From assembly GCA_003254925.1 (NCBI GenBank), contig QANZ01010145.1, positions 189,703-253,702 on the forward strand: DNA of 64,000 bases, read 5' to 3'. This document shows, one piece after another, positions 22,567-34,852 of this stretch. The notes beneath the pieces were generated by a model. The model searched no databases. It was not told the DNA's origin and worked only from the letters and a program-made list of their open reading frames with translations. The DNA comes from Chamaecrista fasciculata. Its lineage: Eukaryota; Streptophyta; Magnoliopsida; Fabales; Fabaceae. Both the position numbers and the translations under genes were made by a program. The first letter of the stretch is position 1, and each line of letters starts with the position of its first letter.

Positions 22567-25500
22567 CTAGTATTTCCTGTGTGCCAACTCTGTCACAGCC
22601 TGGGCAAGATTTTTCTCATTCTGAACACTCTGAACCCATAATGCATTGATATGAACTCGCTCAAGGCTCTGCTTCAACGTCCTAGCAATTGCAGGCTTAC
22701 TACGGGTAGCAAAGAATTCCTCCACTTCCTTGGCCTTCTCAAGTGAAGCAAACTGCATCAACAACACAAATAAATAAATCTGATTCTACAATTTCAAATT
22801 CCTGACAAAACTAACACTGGATGGAAATAATACCGGAGAGACAACTGCACCGACAAAGCGTGTTATCAAAAATCCAGAACCATATGTCTTTAAGAGATGT
22901 TCCCAGTTCTCCTGCAATATAGTAGATATATGTTACAAAACGCTTGAGCAGAGGCAAAACGTTGCAGAAATACTATATATCATCATCTCTCTTCAAATTA
23001 CAAAATCAAGGTCAACAATCCTACTCTCCAAAATGGATATTTTCCTGCATCAATAGCTTACTAATGGAAGATCACTAGTTTATGTCATTCAATATTAGTA
23101 CAGAATTTTGAAAGCAAGAAATTTGAACCAGTTTCCTAACTCAGTCTCCGCCCTTGCAACCAAGTCTTTTCTAAAATGAAATTATATATACATGTTTTCG
23201 TCCAAGACTCTTACTCAAAATATTGGTCAGTTTTGAAAACTCAACTCTGAAGAAACTGAAATGGGTAAAAATGCGGAAGTTTATATTAGAACTAAATTTA
23301 AGTAATGTATTTTTTTTCACTTAATGTGACTGTTGGTGTTTATTTACCTTGAACCATGTCCAAGCAACATCTCGTCCTTCCCTACCAACAGCAAGTCCAA
23401 AGACAGCATCTTGACTACGAACCTTGACCAGAGAAAAAAAGACATTAAACTCCAATGAATATAATGCTCCAACACGTATGTCAGTATGTGTATTCTGAGA
23501 CTTTATAGCGCCAAATATCTTAAAACTAGTTACCTCAGGAGACAACATAAAGTTAAGGGCTTCAAGAATTAGATCTGGATCAGATGAAGACGCCAATGAG
23601 CCTACAAGAACCAGAGTTAATAGGTAATTTGACCTTAAAAAATGCAAAACTTCTGCTCAACTCAGAAAGGCATATCATTACCTAGAATGCGTGTTTTCTC
23701 CTGGCTTAGATCAGATTCCCTGTAAATTTTCAGAAGGGATTCATAAGCAAATCGATTAGATTTGGTTGCCCTTTGCATCACAGCCACATACGTCGCCTGC
23801 CAACATAGATCACAATAATTAAAGACAGGAGAACTTATAGGGAATTTTCCAGTTTTGAACAGAGGCTGCAGCCAACCTTTCTTATATCAGGAGGAAGAAG
23901 TGGTGTACTTCTGTCATCCAAGAATGCCTGAAAACGCCTGCTTGCTTCATCCAGCGTCAGATCATGTCCATAAACAGCAAGGGTTGTTAAAATTTCTCCT
24001 CTCAACATAGCATCAAGATGGCTTTCACCTCGTTTAGGGTCCCAGCCAAGCTTCCTGCAATGAGGGAAAGAAGTTGAAAATGATGATTCTTAAGAAAGCA
24101 AAGAAAAACATATTGACATAAACAAAGATGTAAATGTGCTAGCTTAATTCCTAGGCTGTTAAGAATTCTCATTATCTTATTCACACTACTATTAGAAACT
24201 ACACTATATATTATTGAACATGACTCCTAATAGACATAATAACTCCATGATAAACTTACACATGAATTTTCAATCATTAAATTCATTCTTAAAGCCATAG
24301 GAATGCCAAGACATAGCTACTCTAATTTGTAAGAAGTTCAGAACAACATACAATGAATGACTCAATATGTAACGACTTACTCAGCAGAGAACTGGAAAAG
24401 GTTAACAAAGAATTGCTTAATATAGCCCAATAACTCAGGTACAGCATCGGCAACAATCCTTTCAACTTTATGACTTATCTGTAAAACAAGACTTTATAAT
24501 TTGATCCAAGAAATTATGTAAGAAATGAATGAACGAGGGTTGGAAGAGAGCATTACACTAATAAGGTTAGATAACACAGTATAATCAAGTTCCTCCCTGT
24601 AGGCTCCCATCAAAGCAAGCAAGGAGGTCAATGTTTCCTTGCCAGCCATACTAAGTGCAAATAAGTCATCCAAAATGCCTGTCAAAGGAACACCTAAATT
24701 AATTGTCCTTTCCTTTTCTACCAAGAAAATAATTTCAACAGTTTATCCAATTTACCAAATCGATCTGTCGCAGATAATAGTTGTTTCTCTACAGCATATC
24801 TAAGTCTAGCTGCAAGCCCCTCATCATATTTCACCCTGTAAAAACCAGTCTGATCCACATTAAGTTTTATCCAAGAGCTTGGTCCTTTGCCTTGAGAAGT
24901 CTGGGAGCCGAAAAACTCATTGACATCAAGGGTTTCAGTTTTTGACTGAAGAAGGAAATTCTTGCGGACATCATATGCACCAAGACACAGTGTTATTGGA
25001 ACAATCCAATGGCCTTCTCCATGAGCACCACTTGACAAGAATTGTGTCTGCAGTTAAAATGCATAGTTTATAAGTTATAATGCATGCAAAAAAGGATATT
25101 ATAATAAACATGACGAAGAACTGTTGAAATAATCAGATACAACAAAACCTGCTCAAACTCCAATTTCTGATCATTGACTTTGACAGAGACAACAGGATAG
25201 CCTTTCTGCTTTGTCCATGAGGCCATTAATTTGTTCACAGGTTGATCAGATCCTTCTTCAAGGGCAGCCCAAAGATCCTCAGTTTTAGCATTTGAGCAGG
25301 CGTATCTTTTTATATATGAAGCTAATGACCTCTGATTGAATGAATAAGCAGGCATATAATTTGATCAAAATATTCCAATATGCAAATTGGATTCATATAA
25401 GATTTTCAAAGTAAACGTCACAAACTCTTCACATCATCTGCATATGCCTTTTATTTTTTAATTCAATAAAAGCTCATGCAGCGTCTGGTATCAAATCCAC

Positions 25501-28500
25501 ATACAAAGCTCAACTTAAAAGAGTATGGGAATTGTAGTTAACAAGCAGTTATTATGAGCTTTGATACCCTTTTGTTCTCTCTCTATTCTGTAGTAAATAA
25601 TAATAATTAAAAAAACGGATAGGCAGGTCAGTCCAATAGCTGTCTATATCACAAACTTAATAACACAACCTATCCAGCCTACCCCAATTTGAACAGTAAA
25701 AAGCCAAGTCAATCAAGTTGAATGAAAACACTACAACACTATAGCTTCACTGTGTCTAGGAAAAATGAACATTAATTTTTTTTTTCTTCCAACATGCATG
25801 AATTTATGTAAGATCCGGTTTTAAGGCTCTTGCAAATTTGGCATTGGATCAGCGTACTTCCTAACCACTGACCTGAAAGGGTTCAGCACCAAGATAACTC
25901 TGTAGCATCCTGATTACAGATGCACCTTTTCTGTAACTTATTGCATCAAATATTTCATCAATCTCACCAGCATGATTTATTTCGACCTACAAAGAGAATT
26001 TACTTTGATTAAAATACTCTACAAACAAAGAAGATAACTATTTAACTTCTTAACCAAGAGCTATATTCCACAAAGTAAGATAATAGCCACTAGTTGTAAT
26101 ACCCAAAAATGAACTGAAAGATTACACAATATCTCAATTGGGTGGGATTAAGCTAACTGATAAAATTAGCCTACCATTATCCGGGGAATTTAAAACCCAA
26201 AATACAAACTAACTGATTAAACAATACCTCAATCGGGTGGGATTCAGCAAGGCCATCCAACCTAAGACCCTCAGTAGTTTCATGAAGAAATTGCGACCAT
26301 ATTTTCCACTCAGGAAACAAGCTATCAGTTGCTAGATAGCTAACCTGAGCATACCAAACACCAAAATAAAGTAGAATAAAGAAAGAAAGAAAATTGTCAA
26401 AAATATATAAACAAATAACAATAGCATACTATAATAGCAATAATAAAAGAAAATATGAGCCTCAGACGTACCCATGTTGCAAAACCTTCATTCAGCCATA
26501 AATGGGTCCACCACTCCATCGTAACAAGGTTGCCAAACCACTGGTGTGCTAGTTCATGAGCAACAACAGTTGCAACCTGTACAGGAAACATAATTCCATT
26601 TTACAACTTACAACTTGTGGTCAGCAATCAAGTTTGGCACTACTATTAAGACAACACTTTGGATAAGCAAACTACCCTCTGCTTGTTGGCAGCAGCAGAA
26701 TGCTGTTCATCATAGAGCAAAGCAGTCTCTCGGTATGTAACCAAACCATAATTCTCCATGGCTCCCGCCGCAAAATCAGGGATTGCAATCATATCCAATT
26801 TTGGCAAAGAGTAAGGGGTTGCAAAATAACTGTCAAATTATGGCAATTAGTCATCTGCTGAATGATTAATGATACAGCGCAGCTATGAACCTAGTAAACT
26901 GAATACCACAAGATTAACAAATAATCCAATTGTCGTGCCTTTGTAAGTCAGAGATATGAAGGATGTGAATGATGAATGATGGTTGATAGCAGATACTGAT
27001 CGAAAACATGAAATTAATAAGGTATGATGTACATACAAGACTAAGTTAACTTAACAATGGATTCCAAACCCAACCGCCCTCCCCCAAAACCAAAAAACGA
27101 CATACATGCAGAAAAAGAAAAAAAGTACTATTTGGTTTTGGAGGTTCACAACAGGGTATGAAGCAAAACCCATGCACTGAAGAATTTTCACGTTTTCAGT
27201 GCCTTAAGGATGTAGGGGTGGAATACCAAATTTTCTTTAAAAACCTATATGGAAGTGTAATGTCCAGGTTCAAGACTCGCCTAGGCTGAATGGCAGTTTG
27301 AGAGGACTTTAAAATCCAAGAAGTACCCTCTACTCTTTGGGTACTCTTAGGTCCTCCAACACATATATTATGCAGTACACTTTTAAGAAAAATGTTTGAT
27401 TTCAATATAAATTAAATAATCTTACATATCCCAACTTAATCAAGCAACTACGCAAGTTAGTGAACTTGAAAGGAAACAAAATTTTGGAGTGTTTTCTAAC
27501 GGATGTCCATCATGAACACCAGGATTTAAATGGCTCAAAACTTACTCCTTGTATAGTTCTAATGTCTTCAAAGCAACATGTAGTGCAAACTTCCCTTGGT
27601 TTGCCTTACCAACTTGACAGTATACTCGAACTTTGATCCCTGTAAAGAAGTTATACTGCATTAAGAACAGGTCTAACGAAACCTAAATCACTAATAGCAA
27701 GTATGACATTACCATCAGAAGTATGATCTTCGACAAAATCGAACAAACCAACAACAACTGCAACCAAATAGGTAGACATGATTGGTGATTCTTCATATGA
27801 AACCACTTTGTTATTCCCATTTATTTTTTCTTCAATGATTGGCATGTTGGAAAGGGCAGTGAGCTCTGAAGGCACATCCAATGTGATCTTGAAAGTAGCC
27901 TGCAAGATCAACCAACTTTTATAGTGGGTGCAAATTCAAAGTATTCTTCATTTGTTAGCATAAAACATCTGAAAATACATCGAACCTGTCCCACAATGTC
28001 ATGGCAATAGCAACTAAGCAATGGACCAAAAGACAGGTTATTTATCATAAGTCCTACGGACCTAAACTTTTGTTGTTCAAAAAATACAGATTCTATATTT
28101 GAAAATGCTTAGAAAATGTGTGTTCCCCTAGGAGAATGGAGAGACAGAGACAAACCTTACAGGCAGGTTCATCCCAACAAGGAAAGCATCGTCTGGCATC
28201 AGCTGGTTCAAACTGAGTAACTGCCATATTCTTCTTCTCACCATTATGCTCATATGTACTATAAAATATGTATATAAAACAAAACATATTACTTTTCAAT
28301 ATATACTGGATTAAATCACCAAAAAAATGAACAAATACTAGATTATGACATAATCAGTAATTGTAAATTGAGATTCATCTAGTTTCCAAATAAAAATTGA
28401 AAAAGGAGCTCTATTAAAAGATTGGGTTTCAATATTAAAGGTTTTGAACTCAACAAAATCAACAAAATTGATTTATTCTTTTAAAAGGATCATTATCAAA

Positions 28501-29669
28501 GTGCAGATAAGTTCAAGTTAGATAATTTTATTTTAGCTTTTAGGTTCTAGTAGGAAATTTGAAAATTACGAAACAATACTCAACAATGTTTACCTTCTAT
28601 AAAATCCTTTCATTCTGTCATTCAAAGTTCCGTCAAACTGGATAGTCAAAACACCCAACCCATTTGGTATTGTTTCTGGGAACTCCAATACCAAAATTTC
28701 ATCTTGTTCAAACAGTTCAACTCTTGAAGGCTTTAAAACCTGCATAGACATCCACTCATTCTTCATCAGCAACAATCTATCAAAATACCTAAAATAGGTG
28801 TAAGAAGTAAGAACTGTGAAGTTATCCATCAAGTCCAAGATGTCTCAGAATCCAGATAACGTAAAATAACACGAGAATCTTATAATGGCCAAAAAAATCA
28901 ACAAAAACCATTTGTCTACTTCAAAATGCTCGCTAAGAAGGGGAAGGAAAAGTCAACCTTCAAAAAAGTTATGATTAGGAACATTTACAGCAGATGCAAG
29001 ATTCGTTTTCGCACACACATCGGATCATAAATGAAGGATCTAATCATTTTCGTAGAATTTTGGTTTGTCCATATGATGACTGACAACAGTTAGCATCCAT
29101 GAGAAAAGTTTGAATGCCCAGAATCTTAAAATTGAAGAGGCAACAGTTCAAAAAGATTATTCTAGCATTCCGGGTTTTATGTGAACACTTTCTCCAATTC
29201 ATTTTCTAGCTTCTGGACAGAACAGGTGTTGACCAACACTTAGCCGTCGACCACTGGTAATACGCTCTTTTGAGTCAAAACAAACACGAAACCTCGAAAA
29301 CTTCCGGCGACATATTGGTGGCCAAAAGAACAAAATAGAGGCCAGTACAGATTAAACTCTAAAAGAAAATATATGGATGCCATCTATCATACGGCATCCT
29401 TTTTCAATTTCATTCACTATTAAAAAAAGAAGATAAAAAGGTGAAGTGGATACCTTGGAAGAATTACGGTTTGTGAATGAAACGGCATGGTTAGCGACGG
29501 ATAGCTCAGCGGCATTGAGAACGATGTAAGTGGTAGCGGCGACAATGTCGAGGTCGACGGCGACAGAACCAGAAAAACGGCAGGCCACGAGGTCAGGCTT
29601 CAGGGTTATGTCGTATCGTTTTGGAACGGCGAATTTTGGGAGGCGAGGTTGACCTTTGAATTGATCCAT
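22567..29669 (-). CDS. APM1: Aminopeptidase M1 (puromycin-sensitive type, family M1)
   Basis: Nineteen coding exons: 29454-29669, 28594-28739, 28156-28258, 27713-27899, 27546-27639, 26676-26829, 26472-26576, 26228-26344, 25873-25986, 25149-25331, 24756-25047, 24557-24678, 24381-24478, 23877-24054, 23682-23796, 23534-23601, 23348-23422, 22834-22911 and 22567-22752. They total 2631 nt, or 876 residues, close to the roughly 879 of Arabidopsis APM1, and all junctions are in frame. The start is [19 protein letters not shown]. The exopeptidase motif GAMEN is at 271-275 and the zinc site HELAH at 307-311 with the third ligand Glu330; Glu308 is the catalytic base. An ERAP1-like C-terminal domain follows. 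There is no signal peptide. Known role of the family: it cleaves N-terminal residues, acts in cell-cycle and auxin-transport processes, and is peripherally membrane-associated. All catalytic residues are intact. Confidence 0.97.
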
Positions 29670-30963
29670 CTTGCTGCGACTATCGGTGATTCACAATACA
29701 GCGGGAGATTGAAGTTTTGCTTATGTGATACTGATAATAAACGATAGCCAAAATCGAAATTTATATACACGCTTGGGCTTCACAGATACGACGTCGCTTG
29801 CCTCTTCACAACTGTTACTTCCTAGCCCTTATCATTCTGTCTTGTTTATTAAGGGACCAGTGTCTAGTGACTACTGACTACTAATAGTCTAGTACTATGA
29901 GTATGACTGGATGACTAATAAAATTAGGATTTTTTTAAAAAACGAATGCTCATTATTCATGAAATTGATCGGATTCGGGAATTATAAAATAAAAAATTAA
30001 TGAAAAATAAACTATAATTTTAATTATTATTTTTTAAATTCTTAAAATCTAATAAAATCTTCCACTAATATTCAGGATAGTAAAGTAGTTGATTATTTTA
30101 TCATTATTCGTATCTGCATTTGTATATATATTTTATTGATATTATCCAACACATATCTTAAATATTTCAAATTTACGGAAAAAAAAAGATATAGGATAAA
30201 ATATTATAATTCAAAAATCGGAATATAAGATATTCAATTAATTAAAATAAAATTATTAAATAATAATATAATAAAATATTTATATTATAAAGTATTAGAT
30301 ATATTATACATTAATTATCTGTTCATTTCGAATGAATATCGAATATTTGGAGCAATATTCATATCCATTCGATATCTCATAATTTATAAAATTTTACTAT
30401 CAGTATCTTATTTGATATTTGGCCACAAAAAAAAAAACAAACATTAAATATTTTTTTACTAGTAGATTCATATCCAAATTGCCATCCCTACACATTTAGT
30501 ATTTGATTTTATAAATATTAATTAGTATATTGTGAATGAAAAAAAGTGGTAATATAACTTCACTGTTTCATACTTTAAGACTTTTGTGCTTGTACTATAT
30601 TCTTTGTATCACTCGATGATTGCTTCGAAGACAATCAAGAAAGGATCCTTAAACGTGAAGTTGGGTATCAACTTTCTTTATCAAACTTCTGAAGTGCTGT
30701 CTCCAGCTTGAAGATGCATTTATTCAAGAGTCACAGTATATAAGATTTGCTTTTAACTTCAAAACTAAAGTACATAGAAGAACCTTATACTGAATAAGTT
30801 GTGTTAAGGATTCTTGTATGCCTTCAAAGTTAAAACGAAGTTCTGCGAGCACAGTGATGAATTTGGATTATTATGTGACAAACAAACATCACTTTTATTA
30901 CACATTTACACCATTCTTCCCAATATTCTTCAAATTACACGGCTCTTTATCACTTTGGATTTA
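29670..30963. other. APM1 upstream region and AT-rich spacer
   Basis: The first 150 bp should contain the APM1 5' leader (minus strand). Beyond 29900 the sequence is very AT-rich and free of gene-like frames. Around 30890-30940 there is a sequence (CAATATTCTTCAAATT context) related to one near 39290-39330, evidence of an old dispersed repeat. Confidence 0.45.
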
Positions 30964-31103
30964 GCAGATGACCAATAATATTATGTTATGTGTATGTTGT
31001 ACAATAAAAGATCAATAATAATTATGTCATGTGTATGTTGTACAATAAAAGATCAATAATATTATGTCCGTGTACATATCATATAATATTATTGGTCATC
31101 TCC
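30964..31103. repeat. Small MITE with internal 41-bp tandem repeat
   Basis: The ends AGATGACCAATAATATTAT (from 30966) and the inverse ending GGTCATCT (to 31101) form terminal inverted repeats of about 25 bp. Between them a 41-bp unit containing ACAATAAAAGATCAATAAT is present twice (ACAATAAAAG at 31001 and 31042). The element is 136-140 bp. No certain TSD. Confidence 0.65.
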
Positions 31104-31337
31104 TACACAACGTCAATACGGTATAGCAGAGAATCTTCTTCAATTGTAATCTATTGAAAAACATCATGAGTTTGTTATTATTTAATTGGGGAAAATGTAA
31201 TAAAATTTCTTAAACTTTGGGTCATTTGGAAGTAGACCCTTAAACTATTAATTTTGAAAATCAAATCCTTAAACTTTGAAGGTTTAAGAATTAGATCCTT
31301 CCATCCATTTTTTCACCAACGATGTTAATTATTATTA

Positions 31338-32490
31338 GGATAAATTACACTTTGGTGTCTTATGGTGAAAATTAACAGAAATTGGCATTTTTTTAGGCTA
31401 TTTCATAATTTTAACCATCTTTGGGGCATAAAAGGCAATTTTAATGTAGGAAAAAGAGGTTGAAATTATTAAAACATCCATAAATATTTAAATATCTTCA
31501 AAATAGTCCTTAAAAACACAAAATTTTAGATCTTAATAGGACTAGATCGCATAATTTTTCCAAATTTGGGACTGATTTGTAATTCTATCTTCTGCCCTAT
31601 ATTTTTCAAAGGCAAAAGACCTTTTCGTGTCTCTAACGTTTGCAGTGATTTTCAGTTATGCCCCTAACGTTTCATTTGTGTCAGTTGTGCCTCTAATGTG
31701 AAACGTTAGTTTCAATTATGCCCCCAATTTTGACTCAATGCTGATGTGTCAATTTTTTTTTTACTTGTGTGTCAATTTTTTGTTCTGAATTGAATATGTG
31801 GCAAGATGAATGAATAAATAAAACATCCTTAATTTATTTTTTATCCACCATGGCATTTCCTACGTGGTATAAGGCTTGTGAAGATGAAGATGAAGATGTC
31901 AAAAAAAATTTAGGGTAGTAATTTTTTGGTTTAGAGAATGTAAATCCACATAGGAAATGCTATAGTGAATCAAAAATAAATCAGGGATGTTTTATTTATC
32001 CAGTCATCTTGCCACATATTCAATTCATAACAAAAAATTGACACATAAGTAAAATTGGGGGCATAATTGAAACTAACGTTTCACATTGGGGGCACAATTG
32101 ACACAAATGAAACATTAGGGACATAACTGAAAATCACCGGAAACGTTAGGGGCATGAAATGGTCTTTTGCCTTTTTCAAATATTATGTTTTGACCACAAA
32201 AAGTTTATATTTTTCATTTTAGTCCCTAGATAATATGTATCCATGGACCTATTTGTAGTTTTCCAAAAATATTAGGGGTCAATATGTAATTTTTGCAAAA
32301 TTTGTTATAGTTAAAATTACAAAATAGCTCAAAAAATTCCAATTTCTATTAACTTTCTAACAGAATTAAAGCTCAGGGTACCAAAGTGTTAACAGACAAT
32401 GCCACAAGGTACCAAAATGTCACTTTTTAAACAATAGGGTACCAAAGTGGAATATGGCCAAATCACAAGGTACCAAAGTATAATTTATCC
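31338..32490. mobile_element. Middle nested MITE (GGATAAATTACACTTTGG ends)
   Basis: The left end GGATAAATTACACTTTGG and the right end inverse (GGATAAATTATACTTTGG) sit exactly between the arms of the outer element. Repeated CTTTGGTACC-type units occupy the right arm. A solitary relative lies at 40995-41138. The flanks are the outer element's own palindrome, so the TSD cannot be told from its symmetry (TA is the only shared direct dinucleotide). Confidence 0.6.
31611..32171. mobile_element. Inner nested MITE with perfect 9-bp TSD
   Basis: A 561-bp element bounded by GGCAAAAGACC and its inverse GGTCTTTTGCC, with identical 9-mers TTTTTCAAA on both sides (31602-31610, 32172-32180). The arms carry repeated CCCCTAACGTTT and AATTATGCCCCC motifs. 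Same family as 32958-34132. The 9-bp TSD points to a Mutator-like origin. No coding content. Confidence 0.88.
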
Positions 32491-32639
32491 TAATAATAAT
32501 TAACAGCGTTAGTGAAAAAATGAATGGAAGGATCTAATTCCTAAACCTTCAAAGTTTAAGGATTTGATTTTCAAAATTGATGATTTAAGGGCCTATTTCC
32601 AAATTACCAAAGTTTAAAGGATCTTGTTACATTTTCCCC

Positions 32640-32957
32640 ACTTTAATTAGATAAAATTAGTGTAAAAGGTAAACTTCATCAAAATGTAAAATCATGGTAA
32701 CAAAATTAATAATAAACCAATTTTAAAGATAAAATTGAAAATCAATATAAAATCTAAAAACTAAAAGATTACTTTCGCCTTAAAAAATTAAAGCTAGTTT
32801 CTGTAACATTTAAACCAAAAGATTGTAATCTTCAACTAAACTATGTAATATGTATAACAAAAAGTGAAAAAACTTTGTTTACCAAAAAAAAAGTGAAAAA
32901 ACTTTAAGTAACAATAAAATGTGTGAAGAAAAAAAAAATGTCTCCCAAATAAATTAA
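32640..32957. other. Short AT-rich spacer between MITEs
   Basis: No gene. It contains the tiny insertion at 32859-32905. Confidence 0.5.
32859..32905 (+). mobile_element. 11-bp retro-insertion with 18-bp TSD
   Basis: AAAAAGTGAAAAAACTTT at 32859-32876 recurs exactly at 32888-32905. The bases between (GTTTACC plus A4) look like the last nucleotides of a LINE 3' end. The repeat itself is A-rich, so the exact boundary of insert and duplication is ambiguous. Confidence 0.5.
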
Positions 32958-34132
32958 GGCAAAACACCCTTTCGTGCCCCTAACGTTTGCGGTGATTTTC
33001 AATTATGCCCCTAACGTTTCATTTGTGTCAGTTGTGCCCCCAATGTGAAACGTTAGTTTCAATTATGCCCCCAATTTCAATCATCCACAAAAACAAACAG
33101 CATTTTTGCAAGATTTGAGCTCGATTTTGATCAGATTTCATATGGGTTTTAATTTTCGGACATCACAAACTTGATTCCTTGGATCAATTTCAAAGATTAA
33201 GTTTAAAATAGCCCCAAATCCGAAGAAAATCGGACCCGATGAACCCCAAAAAGGACCAAAACGAAATGCAGCAAAATGAAGCATTTTTCTCAAAATTTCC
33301 ATGTGCAAAATGATCCTTAGGAGTCGAAAATGAGTACCCATATGAAATCTGATCAAAACCGAGCTCAAATCGTGCGAAAATGGTATTTTTTTTTGTGGAT
33401 GATTGAAATTGGGGGCTGATAAACTGGAAAATGACTGGCACTTACCTAGTTCACCGGAGAGGGCTGCGAGAGCCAAGACTTGAGCAAAGACCTGCAAAAG
33501 CTTCACAGGGGGGCCCTGCGAAGTGTACTCCGACGCTCAAGTTAGTAAGAGAGTGATAGGAGAGTAAGAGAATTTGAGAGTGTAAGAAGCAGCTAACCTT
33601 GAATTGGTGAAAAGGGCTCTATTTATAGAGCTGGGAGGAGAGGTGGTTGCCGTGCGGGGCGGACCACGTACTGGACACGATCTCCACCAGCGAAGATGGT
33701 GGAGGCCGAGATTTGCGGAGCAAGGCAATCGTGGGTGATTGTGTGCTGTGTCGCTAGGCGGGCGCCTAGAAGCTGGAGATCGTGGGTATGAGCAAGTCAG
33801 TAACCCACGATCTCCCGTAGCGTGGATTGCAGAGCGGGGTAATCGTGGGTGACCACGTGTCATGATGGGGGCGTGCGCCAAGACCCGGGATGGGTCGCGG
33901 CCGCCCCTACTTGTGCTTAGGGCACCCGATTGGCTCGAGGGCGTCTCGCAAGGTGCAGAGAGGAGAAGAGGCCCGGTGCGAGGGCCGTTTAGGCGTACGC
34001 CCAAATAGTGATGTATCAGGGGCATAATTGAAACTAACGTTTCACATTGGGGGCACAACTGATACAAATGAAACGTTAGAGGCATAACTGAAAATCACCG
34101 CAAACGTTAAAGGCACGAAAATGTGTTTTGCC
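32958..34132. mobile_element. Second copy of the inner MITE family, split by a solo LTR
   Basis: The ends GGCAAAACACCC and the inverse (GTTTTGCC) are flanked by the perfect 9-bp duplication ATAAATTAA (32949-32957, 34133-34141). Without the 602-bp LTR and its 5-bp duplication the element would be 568 bp, matching the 561-bp copy at 31611. Internal arms extend to the CAATTTCAATCATCCACAAA inverse pair (about 33075 and 33397), leaving a small central loop. No transposase. Confidence 0.9.
33417..34018 (-). mobile_element. Solo LTR of a retrotransposon, inserted in a MITE
   Basis: A 602-bp GC-rich segment beginning TGATA and ending TATCA (the TG...CA hallmark), flanked by the 5-bp duplication GGGGC (33412-33416, 34019-34023). 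Read on the minus strand it has an LTR layout: a TATA box CTATAAAT at about 33621-33630, then a downstream leader with ACTTGAGCGTCGGAGT near 33525-33543, a motif I recall from plant Ty3/Gypsy (Tat-type) LTRs. No internal domain or second LTR is present, so it is a product of LTR-LTR recombination. The 182-codon minus ORF over it is not a gene. Confidence 0.85.
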
Positions 34133-34381
34133 ATAAATTAATGTTAAATAATATCAGAAAGAACTAAGCTAATAAACGATGGAAGGTAGACCGGCGGGTT
34201 TAGCCCTAATTGTCTATATGACTACATGTTTGTTGGGTGAATGATCGCCGACAAATGACAATGGGTTTATACTTCAAAGGGATTGGTCTTCTTCTTCACT
34301 GGGCTACTTCGTAGTCACTGTATTACTCACCAGATTCCAGAAATCTCTACTCGTATTGTGTATTATTTACTTGTTAGATCC
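34133..34381 (+). promoter_or_regulatory. Upstream region of the twin-CX9C gene
   Basis: Only about 240 bp separate the MITE from the start codon at 34382, so the transposon complex now forms the distal promoter of this gene and of APM1 on the far side. No clear TATA box. Confidence 0.35.
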
Positions 34382-34852
34382 ATGAGGCAGAAGAGAGGCT
34401 CTTCTTCGTCAACCTCACCATGTGCCTCCCTCAGAGATGCATACCACAATTGCTTCAACAGGTCTCCATCCACCAAACACTTGTTTCCTTCTTTATTATT
34501 ATTATTATTTATTTCACTTCAAACCCTAATTCCCCTCTCTTCTCTTACAAGGTGGTACGCCGAGAGATTCATGAAGGGTCAATGGGACAAAGAAGAATGC
34601 GTTTCTGAGTGGGAAAAATACAGAGCTTGCCTTTCTGTAGGATCCATCACTTCGCTTAAATATCTATCCAACGTTCCGCGATGATTACACTTTCCCTGGG
34701 TTTTGACTTGTTGACTTCGTTTCTGTATTTATTCTTCACAGCAATATTTGGAAGACAAACATCTGAGTCGATTCTTGGAAGCTGAAAACGTCGTCACTCC
34801 CATTGTTCGTGACGATACGGGGGAAAATGCCGCTCCTCGTGCTTCTCGGTAA
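34382..34852 (+). CDS. Twin CX9C protein, Mdm35/TRIAP1 (UPF0203) family
   Basis: Three exons (34382-34461, 34552-34636, 34742-34852) encode 91 residues. The signature is two CX9C motifs: Cys14-Cys24 and Cys43-Cys53, joined by FNRWYAERFMKGQWDKEE, which is the Mdm35/TRIAP1 family core. Family knowledge: such proteins are imported into the mitochondrial intermembrane space by Mia40 oxidative folding and partner Ups/PRELI proteins in phospholipid transfer. The stop TAA at 34850-34852 overlaps a GTAAAG donor-like site; splicing to the acceptor before 35285 would regenerate CGG TAA, so the C-terminus is the same either way. Its neighbours APM1 and the methyltransferase match Arabidopsis At4g33090-At4g33120 order as I recall it. 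Confidence 0.93.

Larger units (their letters stand above)
31188..32639. mobile_element. Outer MITE (1.45 kb, long TIRs) hosting two nested elements
   Basis: Arms of about 150 bp starting GGGGAAAATGTAA (31188) and its inverse (to 32639) align along their whole length, through AATTTTGAAAATCAAATCC and ATTAGATCCTTCCAT to TTAATTATTATTA. Flanking 9-mers TATTTAATT (31179-31187) and ACTTTAATT (32640-32648) match at 7 of 9, consistent with an aged 9-bp Mutator-type duplication. The loop is occupied by a second inverted-repeat element (31338-32490), itself holding a third (31611-32171). Confidence 0.75.

Noticed and set aside
33537-34085. 182-codon minus-strand ORF
   Set aside because: It lies across the solo LTR and the MITE arm, is Arg/Pro/Ser-rich because of GC content, and has no recognisable domain.
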